Of a DNA stretch of 64,000 nucleotides, positions 1 through 9,065 are shown in pieces. Position 1 is the stretch's first letter, and every line of letters begins with the position of its first letter. Under the pieces are notes generated by a model. The model did not search any database and was not told where the DNA came from. It saw nothing but the letters and a program-made list of their open reading frames with translations. The stretch is taken from positions 617,036 through 681,035 of the forward strand of contig NZ_CP017675.1 in the NCBI RefSeq assembly GCF_001870225.1, in the 5' to 3' direction. The position numbers were made by a program, and so were the translations under genes. Source of the DNA: Gloeomargarita lithophora Alchichica-D10 (GTDB lineage Bacteria; Cyanobacteriota; Cyanobacteriia; Gloeomargaritales; Gloeomargaritaceae).

Positions 1-57
1 GGTTGCTATAGATTCAGCCATTCGCTCTATATGTCAACCTTTACCTGCTTAGCTATA
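1..57. repeat. Right end of MITE-like element, family B
   Basis: The bases before position 58 end in TTAGCTATAG and contain TGTCAACCTTTACC. Read in reverse, this matches the left end of the complete element at 58263-58370, which starts CTATAGCTAA and continues with GTAAAGGTTGACAT. The left part of this copy lies outside the window. No coding potential is seen here. Confidence 0.5.
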
Positions 58-86
58 GTGATTTATTTACAACCCGTTATCCATTG

Positions 87-713
87 TTAGCTATTACCCA
101 AACCCGCTTGCAAAATTTCTCGCACCGTTAATACTAAGCCTGGAAATGTGGGGGATACCAGCCTATCCCCATCTCGAAAAGCGGTGACCTGATACTCACC
201 ATCGCTCAATTCATGGACAAAAATCGTCGGTTGCTTAGGATTACCAATGAAACGACGACCTCCCAATCCCAAATAGTCAACCAACCAGTATTCAGCAATG
301 CCAATTTCCTCGTAATCCTTTACCTTGGTCAAATAATCAATCCGCCAATTACTGCTAACCACTTCCACAACCAATGGAATTGACTCCCCCAGGGTAACCG
401 TAGCCATTTTTGCCCATAGCGGCTCATGTACCAGATTGAGACGATTCAATACCAAAACATCTGGCAAATATGCGGATTCAGCTTCAGGAACCTTCACAAA
501 GGCTTGATTGGGTACGAAGTAAGGTAAGTTTAGGCGCCTGTATTCCAGGATAATTTCATTCGTCAAAAAACCTTTGATGGCCTCATGTTCTCCAGGGGGC
601 TGTGGCATCTCAATCGGTACTCCATCGTGTAATTCGTAGCAACTTCCTTCGGGTTTCCATTGGGCAAACTCGGCAAAGGTCAATAATTTCGGTTGGACTG
701 CGATTTGTTGCAT
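87..713 (-). CDS. Uma2 family putative endonuclease
   Basis: A 208-residue Uma2 (DUF820) protein, a cyanobacterial PD-(D/E)XK-fold family whose biological role is unsettled. The N-terminal part has the usual ELHDGVPIEM strand pair. The core carries PDVLVLN, then PLVVEVVS and, about 15 residues later, TKVKDYEEIGIAEYWLVDY, so the acidic residues and the lysine expected for the fold are present. The ATG at 713 gives the usual family length. It stands alone, and a MITE-like element begins 60 bases beyond its start, as with the other stand-alone Uma2 genes here. Family call is firm; nuclease activity is inferred. Confidence 0.9.
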   Translation of the reverse strand: MQQIAVQPKLLTFAEFAQWKPEGSCYELHDGVPIEMPQPPGEHEAIKGFLTNEIILEYRRLNLPYFVPNQAFVKVPEAESAYLPDVLVLNRLNLVHEPLWAKMATVTLGESIPLVVEVVSSNWRIDYLTKVKDYEEIGIAEYWLVDYLGLGGRRFIGNPKQPTIFVHELSDGEYQVTAFRDGDRLVSPTFPGLVLTVREILQAGLGNS

Positions 714-773
714 GGCTGGTTGTGTGACCTAGGGACACCTGGATTTACTGGCAATTATAGAGAATTATCTCGC

Positions 774-981
774 CATAGAAATCTCACCCGATTTGTGAAC
801 AGATATTCAGAAGAACCAAGTGCGGGGGATGCCCCCCTGCGACCGCTGTTCTCATAGCGTTAGCGTGGCGTAGCCATACCCAATTAGGATTGCTATAGAA
901 ATCTCACCCGATTTGTGAACAGAGTTTCTGGAGAACCAAGTCCGGGGGTAAACCCCTGCGACCTATGTTTAGAAGTACCCT
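774..981. repeat. Two tandem MITE-like elements, family A
   Basis: Two copies of the same unit lie head to tail. Each begins with ATAGAAATCTCACCCGATTT, continues GTGAACAG, then GAGAACCAAG or GAAGAACCAAG, and has a G/C hairpin before CTGCGACC. The first ends in GGATTGCTATA near 897. The second ends near TAGAAGTACCC at about 980. The outer sequence GGACACCT at 733 may mark the left limit of a composite element. Other copies are at 5472, 14764, 17086, 32144, 35006, 45508 and 50686. Confidence 0.75.
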
Positions 982-1762
982 ACAATAGCTTTTTTAATCG
1001 GGCGATCTGAGTAGAACTAAACCCCGCCCGGACTAGCTCATCCATCCCGGTGGCTTGACCATACCAGGGGTCGAGGCCAATGGCTCGGTTAAAGACGGTT
1101 TGCGCCTGGGTTCTCTGGTTTTGGGCGAGATAACTGACCGCTTGGGCGAGCAAAGGATGGGGGTTGCGGGGTTCCCATTTTTGGGCTTGGGTCTGGGCGG
1201 CGATGGCTTCACGGTAGCGTCCCTGCCGGTCTAAACTTAATCCCAAATTGTAGTAGGCGGTGCCGTTTTGGGGGGCAAGTTGAATCACTCTGCGGGTGCT
1301 GGCTTCGGCTTTTTGGGGTTGGTTGAGAAACAAATACACCACCCCCAGGGCGTTGTGGGCTTCGATGTTTTTGGGGTCGAGGGTCAGGGCGTGGTTGAGC
1401 CACTGCGCTCCCAGGGGGGAATTGCCACTGCGATGTTCCGCCCAGCCCCGCATGACCCAGCCCGGAGGGTGTTTGGGTGCCAAGGTGGTTGCCCGTGCCT
1501 GCACCTGCGCCGCATCCGCCCACCGCCCCAACCGTCCCAAGGCCACCCCCATGCCCCGCCAGGCTCCCGCCATCTGGGGGTTTATTTTCAGGGCTTCTTG
1601 AAATTCCTGGAGGGCTTTGGTGTTTTCGTTGCGGCTGAGGGATTGGCTGGCCTGTTGAAATTTGATCTGTGCCTCCGGGTTACCCGGTTGCGCCAGCATG
1701 GGTTGCCCCCCCAGAACCAACCCCACCAATAACCATCCCCAAAACCTGGGTCGCATCACCAT
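980..1762 (-). CDS. Secreted or periplasmic TPR-repeat protein
   Basis: About 260 residues with an N-terminal hydrophobic segment (WGWLLVGLVLGG) ending in a likely signal-peptidase site near MLAQP. Six or so tetratricopeptide repeats follow, recognisable by phrases such as AWRGMGVALGRLGRWADA, NALGVVYLFLNQPQKA and YYNLGLSLDRQGRYREA. TPR domains are protein-interaction scaffolds, so no specific partner can be named. The start is placed at the ATG at 1762 (MVMRPRFW) because a signal peptide then starts almost at once; a longer form to 1798 is possible. It is transcribed away from pheT across a short shared promoter region. Confidence 0.8.
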   Translation of the reverse strand: MVMRPRFWGWLLVGLVLGGQPMLAQPGNPEAQIKFQQASQSLSRNENTKALQEFQEALKINPQMAGAWRGMGVALGRLGRWADAAQVQARATTLAPKHPPGWVMRGWAEHRSGNSPLGAQWLNHALTLDPKNIEAHNALGVVYLFLNQPQKAEASTRRVIQLAPQNGTAYYNLGLSLDRQGRYREAIAAQTQAQKWEPRNPHPLLAQAVSYLAQNQRTQAQTVFNRAIGLDPWYGQATGMDELVRAGFSSTQIARLKKLL

Positions 1763-1893
1763 AACAACGAAATTACAATATGTCTCTAATATAAGCACAT
1801 TGTCGGGGCACGATGAGAACCCCTACCCGGCTTGATTAAAATTCCCTAGGCCGGTGGACTTTATAATGGGCAGTGGCAAATGGTAAGGCAATC

Positions 1894-4275
1894 ATGCGTG
1901 TTTCCCTGAATTGGTTGCGGGAATTGGTGGCACTACCGCCGCAGGTGACGGTGGCGCAGTTGGCGGAGCGATTAACGGTCGCTGGGTTTGAGGTGGAGGA
2001 CATCGAAGACCGCCGCACCTGGGCTGCTGGGGTGGTGGTGGGACGGGTGCTGGCACGGCAAGCCCATCCCCAGGCGGATAAATTGAGCGTCTGTCGGGTG
2101 GACGTGGGACAGCCGGAACCTTTGACGATTGTCTGTGGGGCGGCCAATGTGCGGGCGGAGGCTCTTGTCCCGGTCGCTCTGGTGGGAACCTATTTACCTG
2201 GTATTGACTTAAAAATTGTCCCAGCCAACAAACGGGGGGTAGATTCCTGGGGGATGATTTGCTCTTTGGCCGAGTTGGGTTTGGCCAAAAATTCCGAGGG
2301 AATTCATATTTTTGATGAGCCAGAATTGTCTCCGGGTCAAGATGTGCGGCCTCTACTGGGGTTAGATGATGTGATTTTGGAAGTGGCCTCCACCGCCAAT
2401 CGTGCTGATGCCTTGAGTATGGTGGGCATGGCACGGGAAGTCGCGGCCTTATTTGGGGTGGCGGTGCAATTCCCTGCGGTGCCGGGAGTGACCTTGCCCC
2501 CGGCCAAACTCAAAATAGATATTCCCGACCCCATCGCCTGTCCCCGGTACTGGGGGACGCAATTTGCCGATATTACCATCGCCCCTTCGCCCCTGTGGTT
2601 GCGGCAACGCTTGGAACGCGCCGGTACCCGTGTGGTGAATAATGTTGTAGATATTACTAATTATGTACTGCTGGAATGGGGGCAACCGCTCCATGCTTTT
2701 GATGGGAATCAACTGCAAAAATTAGCCGGAAATGCGCTACTCACGTTGGGGGTACGGTTGGCGCACCCCGGCGAATCCCTAAAAACCCTGGATGAGCAAA
2801 CCCGGAACTTGACCCCGCAAACCCTGGTGATCACGGCCAATGACCAACCCGTTGCTTTGGCGGGGGTGATGGGTGGAGCCGCCACGGAAGTCACGGAAAG
2901 TACGCACAATATACTGCTAGAAGCGGCAATTTTTGACCCGGCGATGGTGCGCCGCTCGGCCCGCTCACTGGGGTTACGCACGGAGGCTTCGGCACGCTAC
3001 GAACGGGGGGTAAACCCGGCGGATTTGGCCTTGGCCTGGGGACGGACGGTGCAATTGCTCCAGGAATGGGCGGGGGCAAAATTGGTGGGCATGGGGCAAT
3101 GGGATCAACGGGATATGACCCCACGCTTGCTCAAATTACGCCGCCAACGGGTGCAAGCAGTTTTGGGTAATGTTACTACAGGCGCATTAACAGATACTGA
3201 TATTGTCAAAACATTAACCGCTTTGGGATTTACCTTAGAGCCAACGGATCAGGGTTGGCAGGTGACGGTTCCCCCCTATCGCCTGCGGGACATCGAGCGG
3301 GAGATTGACCTGATTGAGGAGGTTGCTCGGTTGGTTGGTTATGATAATTTTGTCAATACATTACCCGGTGCAGGGCAGGTGGGTGGCTATCCCCCAACCG
3401 AACAGGTGCACCTGCGCCTGCGGGAATTGTGCCGGGGCTATGGGTTGCATGAGTTGATGCACTACTCCCTGGTGAAGGCGGGAGATATTCATTTGAGTAA
3501 CCCCCTGTTGGCGGAATATGGGGCTTTGCGAACCGATTTGTTTGATGGTTTAGTCCAGGCTTTGACTTACAACGTACAGCAAAAAAATGGGGTGCTGTGG
3601 GGATTTGAGGTGGGGCGGGTGTTCGTTAAAAACCCTGAGCAGGAGCGGGAATTTACCCAATTGGGAGCCATTTGGGGCGGTAGTCAGGAGCATTGGTTAC
3701 GCAAAGAACCGGTCACCTGGTACGAGGCCAAGGGTTTGGTGGCGGGATTACTCCAGGGGTTTAATCTCAGTCCCGTATGGACAAGTTACAGTCAAGACCC
3801 CCGTTTTCATCCAGGTCGCACCGCGCAGTTATCTGTAGATGGCAAATTGCTCGGTCAATTTGGTCAACTCCATCCCCACCTGTGTCAGAGTCAAGATATT
3901 CCTGAACAAGTGTATGTATTATTGCTGGACATTGAGTACTTGACTCAAGCGGTAACAGCGGCGACTCTCGTGCGATTTCAGCCCTATGCCACCTATCCTG
4001 CTTCCGACCGGGACTTGGCTTTGTTTGCCGGGGTCACCTTAACGGTTGCTGATTTAATGCGGGTGATGCGTCAGGCCGGGGGGGATTTATTACAGCAGGT
4101 GTTTTTATTTGATGAATATCGGGGCGAGGGGGTGCCGGAGGGACAGCGCAGTTTGGCGTTTCGGTTGATTTACCGGGCTGAGAATCGCACCTTGACCGAC
4201 CCGGAGGTGGAGGCGGTACAGGCGCAAGTACGTCAGGCTTTAGTCAGTACATACTCTGTGACTTTGCGTAGTTAA
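1894..4275 (+). CDS. pheT: Phenylalanyl-tRNA synthetase beta subunit
   Basis: Beta chain of the cytosolic alpha2-beta2 enzyme that charges tRNA-Phe. At 793 residues it has the expected bacterial length. Visible parts are the N-terminal OB-fold tRNA-binding domain (VVVGRVLARQAHPQADKL), the B3/B4 editing region (NVVDITNYVLLEWGQPLHAFD), B5, the catalytic-like core with RDIEREIDLIEEVARLVGYD, and a C-terminal anticodon-binding ferredoxin-like domain (FQPYATYPASDRDLAL). The ATG at 1894 (MRVSLNWLRELV) is chosen over the in-frame GTG at 1873 because family members begin with this phrase. The pheS partner is not in the window, as is usual in cyanobacteria. Confidence 0.97.
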   Translation: MRVSLNWLRELVALPPQVTVAQLAERLTVAGFEVEDIEDRRTWAAGVVVGRVLARQAHPQADKLSVCRVDVGQPEPLTIVCGAANVRAEALVPVALVGTYLPGIDLKIVPANKRGVDSWGMICSLAELGLAKNSEGIHIFDEPELSPGQDVRPLLGLDDVILEVASTANRADALSMVGMAREVAALFGVAVQFPAVPGVTLPPAKLKIDIPDPIACPRYWGTQFADITIAPSPLWLRQRLERAGTRVVNNVVDITNYVLLEWGQPLHAFDGNQLQKLAGNALLTLGVRLAHPGESLKTLDEQTRNLTPQTLVITANDQPVALAGVMGGAATEVTESTHNILLEAAIFDPAMVRRSARSLGLRTEASARYERGVNPADLALAWGRTVQLLQEWAGAKLVGMGQWDQRDMTPRLLKLRRQRVQAVLGNVTTGALTDTDIVKTLTALGFTLEPTDQGWQVTVPPYRLRDIEREIDLIEEVARLVGYDNFVNTLPGAGQVGGYPPTEQVHLRLRELCRGYGLHELMHYSLVKAGDIHLSNPLLAEYGALRTDLFDGLVQALTYNVQQKNGVLWGFEVGRVFVKNPEQEREFTQLGAIWGGSQEHWLRKEPVTWYEAKGLVAGLLQGFNLSPVWTSYSQDPRFHPGRTAQLSVDGKLLGQFGQLHPHLCQSQDIPEQVYVLLLDIEYLTQAVTAATLVRFQPYATYPASDRDLALFAGVTLTVADLMRVMRQAGGDLLQQVFLFDEYRGEGVPEGQRSLAFRLIYRAENRTLTDPEVEAVQAQVRQALVSTYSVTLRS

Positions 4276-4289
4276 TTTATGCTTATCTT

Positions 4290-5426
4290 GTGCGAATAGT
4301 AATTATTACGGGAATTTTCCCGCCGGATGTGGGGGGACCAGCGACCTATGTGCCGGTGGTGGCTCAAGGGTTGCAGAATTTAGGACATCAAGTTACCGTT
4401 ATTACCAGTAGTGAACCCCAACATTTAACCTGGGATGATGCGGGGTACAAATTTCCGGTAGTGCGGCTGAACCGGCGGCTGTCCTGGGCATTGCGGACTT
4501 TTTATTATCAAAAACAACTCGCCCAATATGTGGGTCAATGTGATGTGGTTTATGGTCATGGTTTGTGGTGGGAAGTGGCGCAGGTGTGTCAAAAATTTAA
4601 CCGACCTTGGGTAGCGAAAATTGTGGGGGATAGCACCTGGGAACGGGCGGTGCGCCGGGGGTGGACAAAAGCCAATTTAGATGAGTTCCAATGCCCTAGT
4701 TTTGATATACGAATTAAACTATTTCGTTATTGGCACAATCAAGCGATAAACCAAGCAAAACACGTCATTGTTCCCAGCAATTATCTGGCTGAAATTATTA
4801 AAAAATGGGGAGTAAACTCAAATCAAATTAAAGTTATCTACAATGCGATTACATTGCCGGGAAATATCTCAAAACTTCACAACCCATTAAATACACCCTA
4901 TCGAGTGATGACGGCGGGGAGATTAGTGCCCTGGAAGCAAATAGATGAAATCATTACGGCGATCACTCCTTTGACTGATGTGGGTTTACTGATTGTTGGG
5001 AATGGTTCTGAACGGCAAAAGCTAGAACAACAAGTGCAGGATTTATGCTTGGAAAATCGGGTCTATTTTACCGGGCAAAAAACCCAATTAGAACTATTAG
5101 CCTTGATGCAAACTTGTGATGTTTTTATTCTCAATTCTACCTATGAAGGATTGCCCCATATTGTTTTAGAAGCGATGAGCATCGGGATTCCGGTGGTGGC
5201 AACTGCGGTGGGGGGCACGCCGGAAATTATTAAAGATGGTATCACGGGGCGGTTGATTCCTCCCCATGCCCCGGATATTTTACAGTTGGTGATTGGGGAA
5301 CTTTTACAACAGCCGGAATTAGGCCAGCACTATACTCGCAATGCCCAGGAATTATTAACTCATTTTAGGACTCAAACAATGATTGACCAATGTGCTGAAG
5401 TTTTACATCAAGTGGTCGGAAAATAA
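4290..5426 (+). CDS. Glycosyltransferase family 4 protein
   Basis: A 378-residue GT-B fold glycosyltransferase that would transfer a sugar from a nucleotide-sugar donor to a glycan or lipid acceptor. The N-terminal Rossmann half starts with RIVIITGIFPPDVGGPATY. The C-terminal half holds the donor-binding motif, TYEGLPHIVLEAMSIGIPVV followed by ATAVGGTPEII, with the EX7E glutamates typical of GT4. The start is a GTG at 4290, only 14 bases after pheT, so co-transcription with pheT is likely. The acceptor cannot be inferred. Confidence 0.92.
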   Translation: MRIVIITGIFPPDVGGPATYVPVVAQGLQNLGHQVTVITSSEPQHLTWDDAGYKFPVVRLNRRLSWALRTFYYQKQLAQYVGQCDVVYGHGLWWEVAQVCQKFNRPWVAKIVGDSTWERAVRRGWTKANLDEFQCPSFDIRIKLFRYWHNQAINQAKHVIVPSNYLAEIIKKWGVNSNQIKVIYNAITLPGNISKLHNPLNTPYRVMTAGRLVPWKQIDEIITAITPLTDVGLLIVGNGSERQKLEQQVQDLCLENRVYFTGQKTQLELLALMQTCDVFILNSTYEGLPHIVLEAMSIGIPVVATAVGGTPEIIKDGITGRLIPPHAPDILQLVIGELLQQPELGQHYTRNAQELLTHFRTQTMIDQCAEVLHQVVGK

Positions 5427-5471
5427 TGGATGTTTTTGATTTCTCACGCTTTTTCCCAAGCATTCAATACA

Positions 5472-5568
5472 TAACAATCCCAATTGAATTTCAAACAGCG
5501 GTCGCCGGGGTATAGCTCCCGTCCTTGGTTCTCCTGAATATCTGTTCGCCAATTGGGTAGGATTGATA
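5472..5568. repeat. MITE-like element, family A
   Basis: This copy starts TAACAATCCC and ends AGGATTGATA, with a GCGGTCGCCGGGG core and TTGGTTCTCCTGAATATC, the reverse of the core seen at 774. It fills the gap between the two convergent genes. No flanking TA duplication is obvious here. Confidence 0.75.
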
Positions 5569-5578
5569 TTGAAGTGCC

Positions 5579-6889
5579 CTATGGTTTACGGTCAAACCAA
5601 AATTTAGGTTGTTGTTGTAAGGGTGGATTGAATACTAAACATACCTGGTATTGATGCCCCTGGGGTTGAATTTTAATATGATGCAAAAATTCCCGCAAAT
5701 AAACCCGCTGTTCTACTGGGGATAAATCCAACCAAAACGCGGGTAGGGATGCGGTGCGGGCAATTTCCTGTAAATTCACCGGCGGTAGTTGCGCCAATTG
5801 GTTTTGAATTTGATTCAGTTCTGTTTGTAACGTTACTGCCCGCATTTGTGTTGTCAATTCATCCAAAATTCCCTGGTGTTTTAATTCATCTAACTGGGAG
5901 AGAATTTGCTGTTTTTGGTGAATCTGACTCTGTAACCCCTGTTTGATTGCCCCAAATGGTAAAGGTTGCTCAAACAACTGGGTTAATTGAGGACACAAAT
6001 GCTGTAACACCGCCAGCCAAAACGGTTCGTAGGGGACACCGGCACAGGTCGGACGCAGGGGACACGCACCAGGAACCAGATAACGATAGGTATTTTGTTT
6101 ATATTTTAGATAAACAGAATTAACCCGCCATGTCTGCTGACACTGGGCACAACGGACAAGTCCGGCGAGGGCATGGGGAGCACTGGCGCTACGGCGACTG
6201 ACTTTGCGGTTGCGTTGGCGAATCCGGTCAATTTGTGCCGCCTCCTCCGGGGATAGCAAGGCCGGATGGGTATGGCGTTGGAGGGGTTGATGCTTGGTCT
6301 GGGTGTGTCCGCGATAGACCGGCGCACTGAGCCAACGGATGCCCGTTGTCGGTGTAATGTATTTGTGATAATTTTCCTTCAGCAAAGTCACCGCCGCTTG
6401 CACCGAACCATAAAGCAGAAAATGCTCAAAAAATGCCCGCACCACCGGTTCAGTCTTTGGGTCAGGCAGGTACCCCGTTTCTCCCCATTGGTAGCCATAG
6501 GGCACCCGACCGGGTGGGGGGCGATGCTTCCCTTGTGCGATAATATGACCGAGGGTTATGTAACGTTTTTGTAAGTATTTTTTAATGTGATTTACCTGCT
6601 CCCAGTCCAACGTATTTCCCTGCGCCACCACCAGGGTAATCCCCGCCTGTTGGAGGGCGTGGTGGGATTGGTAAATGGCTGAGAGGGAGTCCCCCAAACG
6701 ATCCCAGGCGGGAACTAAGACACGGGTGCCCGGTCTGTTTTTGTACTGCTGAATTAAGCAGTGTAATTGGGGTCGCAAGGGGGTGGTGTCCAGCCAAAGC
6801 GGTTCCGCACTTTCCCAATCCATCTGCCGGAGTCGCTCTCGGTCTAGGAGGGGGTGGCCGTAGTCATATCGTAAACTGGGGGCATCCAT
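5579..6889 (-). CDS. Serine-recombinase-like protein lacking the catalytic N-terminus
   Basis: A 436-residue protein of the large serine recombinase group (XisF-like in cyanobacteria). It has a resolvase-like half domain (VLVPAWDRLGDSLSAIY), a Recombinase domain (GRVPYGYQWGETGYLPDP), a zinc ribbon (LVRCAQCQQTW, then CPLRPTC) and a C-terminal coiled coil (LQSQIHQKQQILSQLDELK). The usual start, a Tyr-x-Arg-x-Ser motif carrying the nucleophile, is absent. The second catalytic arginine region reads DRLGDS rather than DRLxR. I infer a DNA-binding but probably non-recombining protein. It is divergent from tRNA-Lys, 41 bases away. Confidence 0.75.
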   Translation of the reverse strand: MDAPSLRYDYGHPLLDRERLRQMDWESAEPLWLDTTPLRPQLHCLIQQYKNRPGTRVLVPAWDRLGDSLSAIYQSHHALQQAGITLVVAQGNTLDWEQVNHIKKYLQKRYITLGHIIAQGKHRPPPGRVPYGYQWGETGYLPDPKTEPVVRAFFEHFLLYGSVQAAVTLLKENYHKYITPTTGIRWLSAPVYRGHTQTKHQPLQRHTHPALLSPEEAAQIDRIRQRNRKVSRRSASAPHALAGLVRCAQCQQTWRVNSVYLKYKQNTYRYLVPGACPLRPTCAGVPYEPFWLAVLQHLCPQLTQLFEQPLPFGAIKQGLQSQIHQKQQILSQLDELKHQGILDELTTQMRAVTLQTELNQIQNQLAQLPPVNLQEIARTASLPAFWLDLSPVEQRVYLREFLHHIKIQPQGHQYQVCLVFNPPLQQQPKFWFDRKP

Positions 6890-6930
6890 ACCACCGGGTC
6901 ACCTGTGCTAATATAAATGCTTGGGATTAT

Positions 6931-7002
6931 GGGTTGGTAGCTCAGCGGTAGAGCATTCGGCTTTTAACCGATTGGCCCTGGGTTCGATCCCCAGCCGACC
7001 CA
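6931..7002 (+). tRNA. tRNA-Lys (anticodon UUU)
   Basis: A 72-base cloverleaf. The acceptor GGGTTGG pairs with CCGACCC, the D stem is GCTC/GAGC, the anticodon loop CTTTTAA gives UUU, and the T arm is CTGGG-TTCGATC-CCCAG. The outermost anticodon-stem pair is T-T. CCA is not encoded. Confidence 0.95.
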
Positions 7003-7107
7003 CTCGCTATCTAGTTTAATGTTAGTTTAATGGACGTGCCTCCAGTCGCCATTATGACCGAACGTGGTTCTGGTTAATATAGAGGCATAACATTTGGGGG
7101 CGGGGCA

Positions 7108-8292
7108 ATGGCACAGGATTATAGCTATGTGAAATGTCCTCAATGTGGTTACGACCGCAACTCGATGAATGCAGCGAAGTGTGAGATTTGCGGTTACAAG
7201 CTGAAAAAGGGGTTGCCCTTGGTGCCGATACTGGCGACTGTCGCTGGAATTGCGGTGTTCGGTGGGGGTGGTTATTGGCTAATCACTCAGATTACCCGCC
7301 AGGATTCTCCCTCCGCCGTTGCCCCGCCCTCCCCTAGTCCAACTGCGCCGCCCGTGGCTCCCACCAGCCCAGCCGCTACTACCCAGACCCCCGTAACTCC
7401 CGTTGCCCCAGCCAGTACTACGCCGGGGATCACCGTTGTTTCCACCCTGGCGCAGGTGCCCAACGTCCCCAGTGGCAATTTTAATTATGGGGGTTCGACC
7501 ACCTTTGCCCCCCTGCGTTCCCAGCGGATTAACGATGCCATTAACCAAGCCCATCCCAATTTTCGCCTGCGTTATGTGGAGCCACCGGGGGGGAAACCCG
7601 GCTCTGGGGCGGGGATTGAGATGTTGCTCAATGGTCAACTGGCGATTACCCAGTCCTCCCGGCCGCTCAAAGATAATGAATTTCAGCGGGCACAAACCCG
7701 GGGGTTCCGCCTGGAGCAAGTCCCCATCGCCAATGATGCCCTCGCCATCTATGTCCATCCGGGGGTGCAATTGCCCGGTTTGACCGTGGCGCAGGTGCGG
7801 GATATTTTCACGGGGAAGGTTACCAACTGGCAACAGGTGGGGGGGCCAAATTTACCGATTGTCCCTTTTAGCCGCAATCTGCAAGCGGGGGGCACGGTGG
7901 ACTTTTTCAAAGAGGATGTCCTACAGGGGCAAAACCTGGGTGCCAATGTGCGGGAAACCCGTGATACCACCGATTCCCTTCGCAAGGTGGGGGCGACCCC
8001 TGGGGGCGTGGGTTATGCCAATGTCCCCCTGGTGGTGCGGCAGGAGATGGTGCGTATTGTTCCCGTCGCCAGGGAGGCAGGTTCACCCTATGTGGCTCCC
8101 GATATTGCCGGTCGGGAGGTGAATGCCACCGTCATTACCGATGGGAGTTATCCCATTACCCGCCGGTTGTTTATTATCATCAAACGGGATGGCAGTTCAG
8201 ACGAACAGGCCAGCGTTGCCTATGCCAATTTGTTTCTCAGCGATGAGGGGCAAAAATTGATTAAAGAAGCGGGCTTTGCGGCTTTGCGCTGA
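7108..8292 (+). CDS. PstS-like substrate-binding protein with N-terminal zinc ribbon
   Basis: A 394-residue membrane-anchored protein. Residues 10-28 carry two CxxC knuckles (CPQCGY and CEICGY), followed by one membrane segment (LPLVPILATVAGIAVFGGGG). A Pro/Thr/Ala-rich linker leads to a phosphate-type periplasmic binding domain (FNYGGSTTFAPLRSQ, LAITQSSRPLKDNE, AIYVHPGV, ITNW-like VTNWQQVGG). The ribbon would be cytoplasmic and the binding domain periplasmic. No permease genes are adjacent, so transport is not shown; anion sensing is equally possible. The ATG at 7108 follows a GGGGCGGGG stretch that may act as ribosome binding site. Confidence 0.82.
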   Translation: MAQDYSYVKCPQCGYDRNSMNAAKCEICGYKLKKGLPLVPILATVAGIAVFGGGGYWLITQITRQDSPSAVAPPSPSPTAPPVAPTSPAATTQTPVTPVAPASTTPGITVVSTLAQVPNVPSGNFNYGGSTTFAPLRSQRINDAINQAHPNFRLRYVEPPGGKPGSGAGIEMLLNGQLAITQSSRPLKDNEFQRAQTRGFRLEQVPIANDALAIYVHPGVQLPGLTVAQVRDIFTGKVTNWQQVGGPNLPIVPFSRNLQAGGTVDFFKEDVLQGQNLGANVRETRDTTDSLRKVGATPGGVGYANVPLVVRQEMVRIVPVAREAGSPYVAPDIAGREVNATVITDGSYPITRRLFIIIKRDGSSDEQASVAYANLFLSDEGQKLIKEAGFAALR

Positions 8293-8295
8293 GGG

Positions 8296-8760
8296 TTATC
8301 GGGGGTTAATTTGATTTACTTTGGCCTCAATGCCATCAATCACCTCCGCATAATACCCGCGCCATTTTTGTAAGGATTCTTCCGAGATATGGTCAATCAA
8401 AGCACTAATATCTCCCACCAGGTATTGCACCTGGTCTAAGCGCGCCGCCACCGTGTCCGGGTTAGTTTTTGGGGATTGGGCCAGATAAACCATCATTTTG
8501 ATGCTTTGCAGTCTATTTTGCACCAAATCCTTGAGCATCTCCCGCACTTGACCAATGGCTATTTGGCGCACCCGATGTTGGCGATGGCGCACACTCCAAA
8601 AAATCAACCCATGCAGAATCCCCACTAATGTTGCCGCAATGGTAGTCACTTGCCAGATATGGGCTTCCCAAAACTGCGCCACCCACCCGGTAATGATAAT
8701 CACCAGTACCCCTAGCCCCGTCAAGACCAATTCCAGGTATGGCAAAATTATCTTGAACAT
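8296..8760 (-). CDS. Small membrane protein of unknown function
   Basis: A 154-residue protein read from the ATG at 8760 (MFKIILPYLELVLTG), which places a membrane segment at once. An upstream in-frame start at 8952 would add 64 residues without membrane or domain character. Two hydrophobic segments (LVLTGLGVLVIIITGWVA and VTTIAATLVGILHGLIFW) are followed by a basic helix and a soluble helical C-terminus ending IDGIEAKVNQINPR. I do not recognise the family. It converges with the PstS-like gene, their stops 3 bases apart. Confidence 0.6.
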   Translation of the reverse strand: MFKIILPYLELVLTGLGVLVIIITGWVAQFWEAHIWQVTTIAATLVGILHGLIFWSVRHRQHRVRQIAIGQVREMLKDLVQNRLQSIKMMVYLAQSPKTNPDTVAARLDQVQYLVGDISALIDHISEESLQKWRGYYAEVIDGIEAKVNQINPR

Positions 8761-9065
8761 CCCTGCTGTACCCCCTGAATGCAGAAAAGACCAACTATTT
8801 CTCCCTTCCCAAAAGGGCGATGCCCCCATACCAACGATTATAGGTTTTGGGTTGAGAAAGTTGTCACACAACCTGGGGGGTAAGCATTGACCTGATCGAA
8901 CCGAAAAGCCCCAACCATCGGCTGATTTAGGCCAATTTTTGTCTGGGATCACGCATTTTTAGAACACCTCTAACCATAGGTCGCACCGCCCCCGTATCTG
9001 GTTTTCGGTAATACCAGTATTCTAGCGAGGTGACTTGCTATTGATGTGAATAATAGCGATGCCCT

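Noticed and set aside
6931-7002. tRNA-Lys as attachment site of an integrated element
   Set aside because: No copy of the tRNA 3' end was seen elsewhere in the window and flanking genes look chromosomal.
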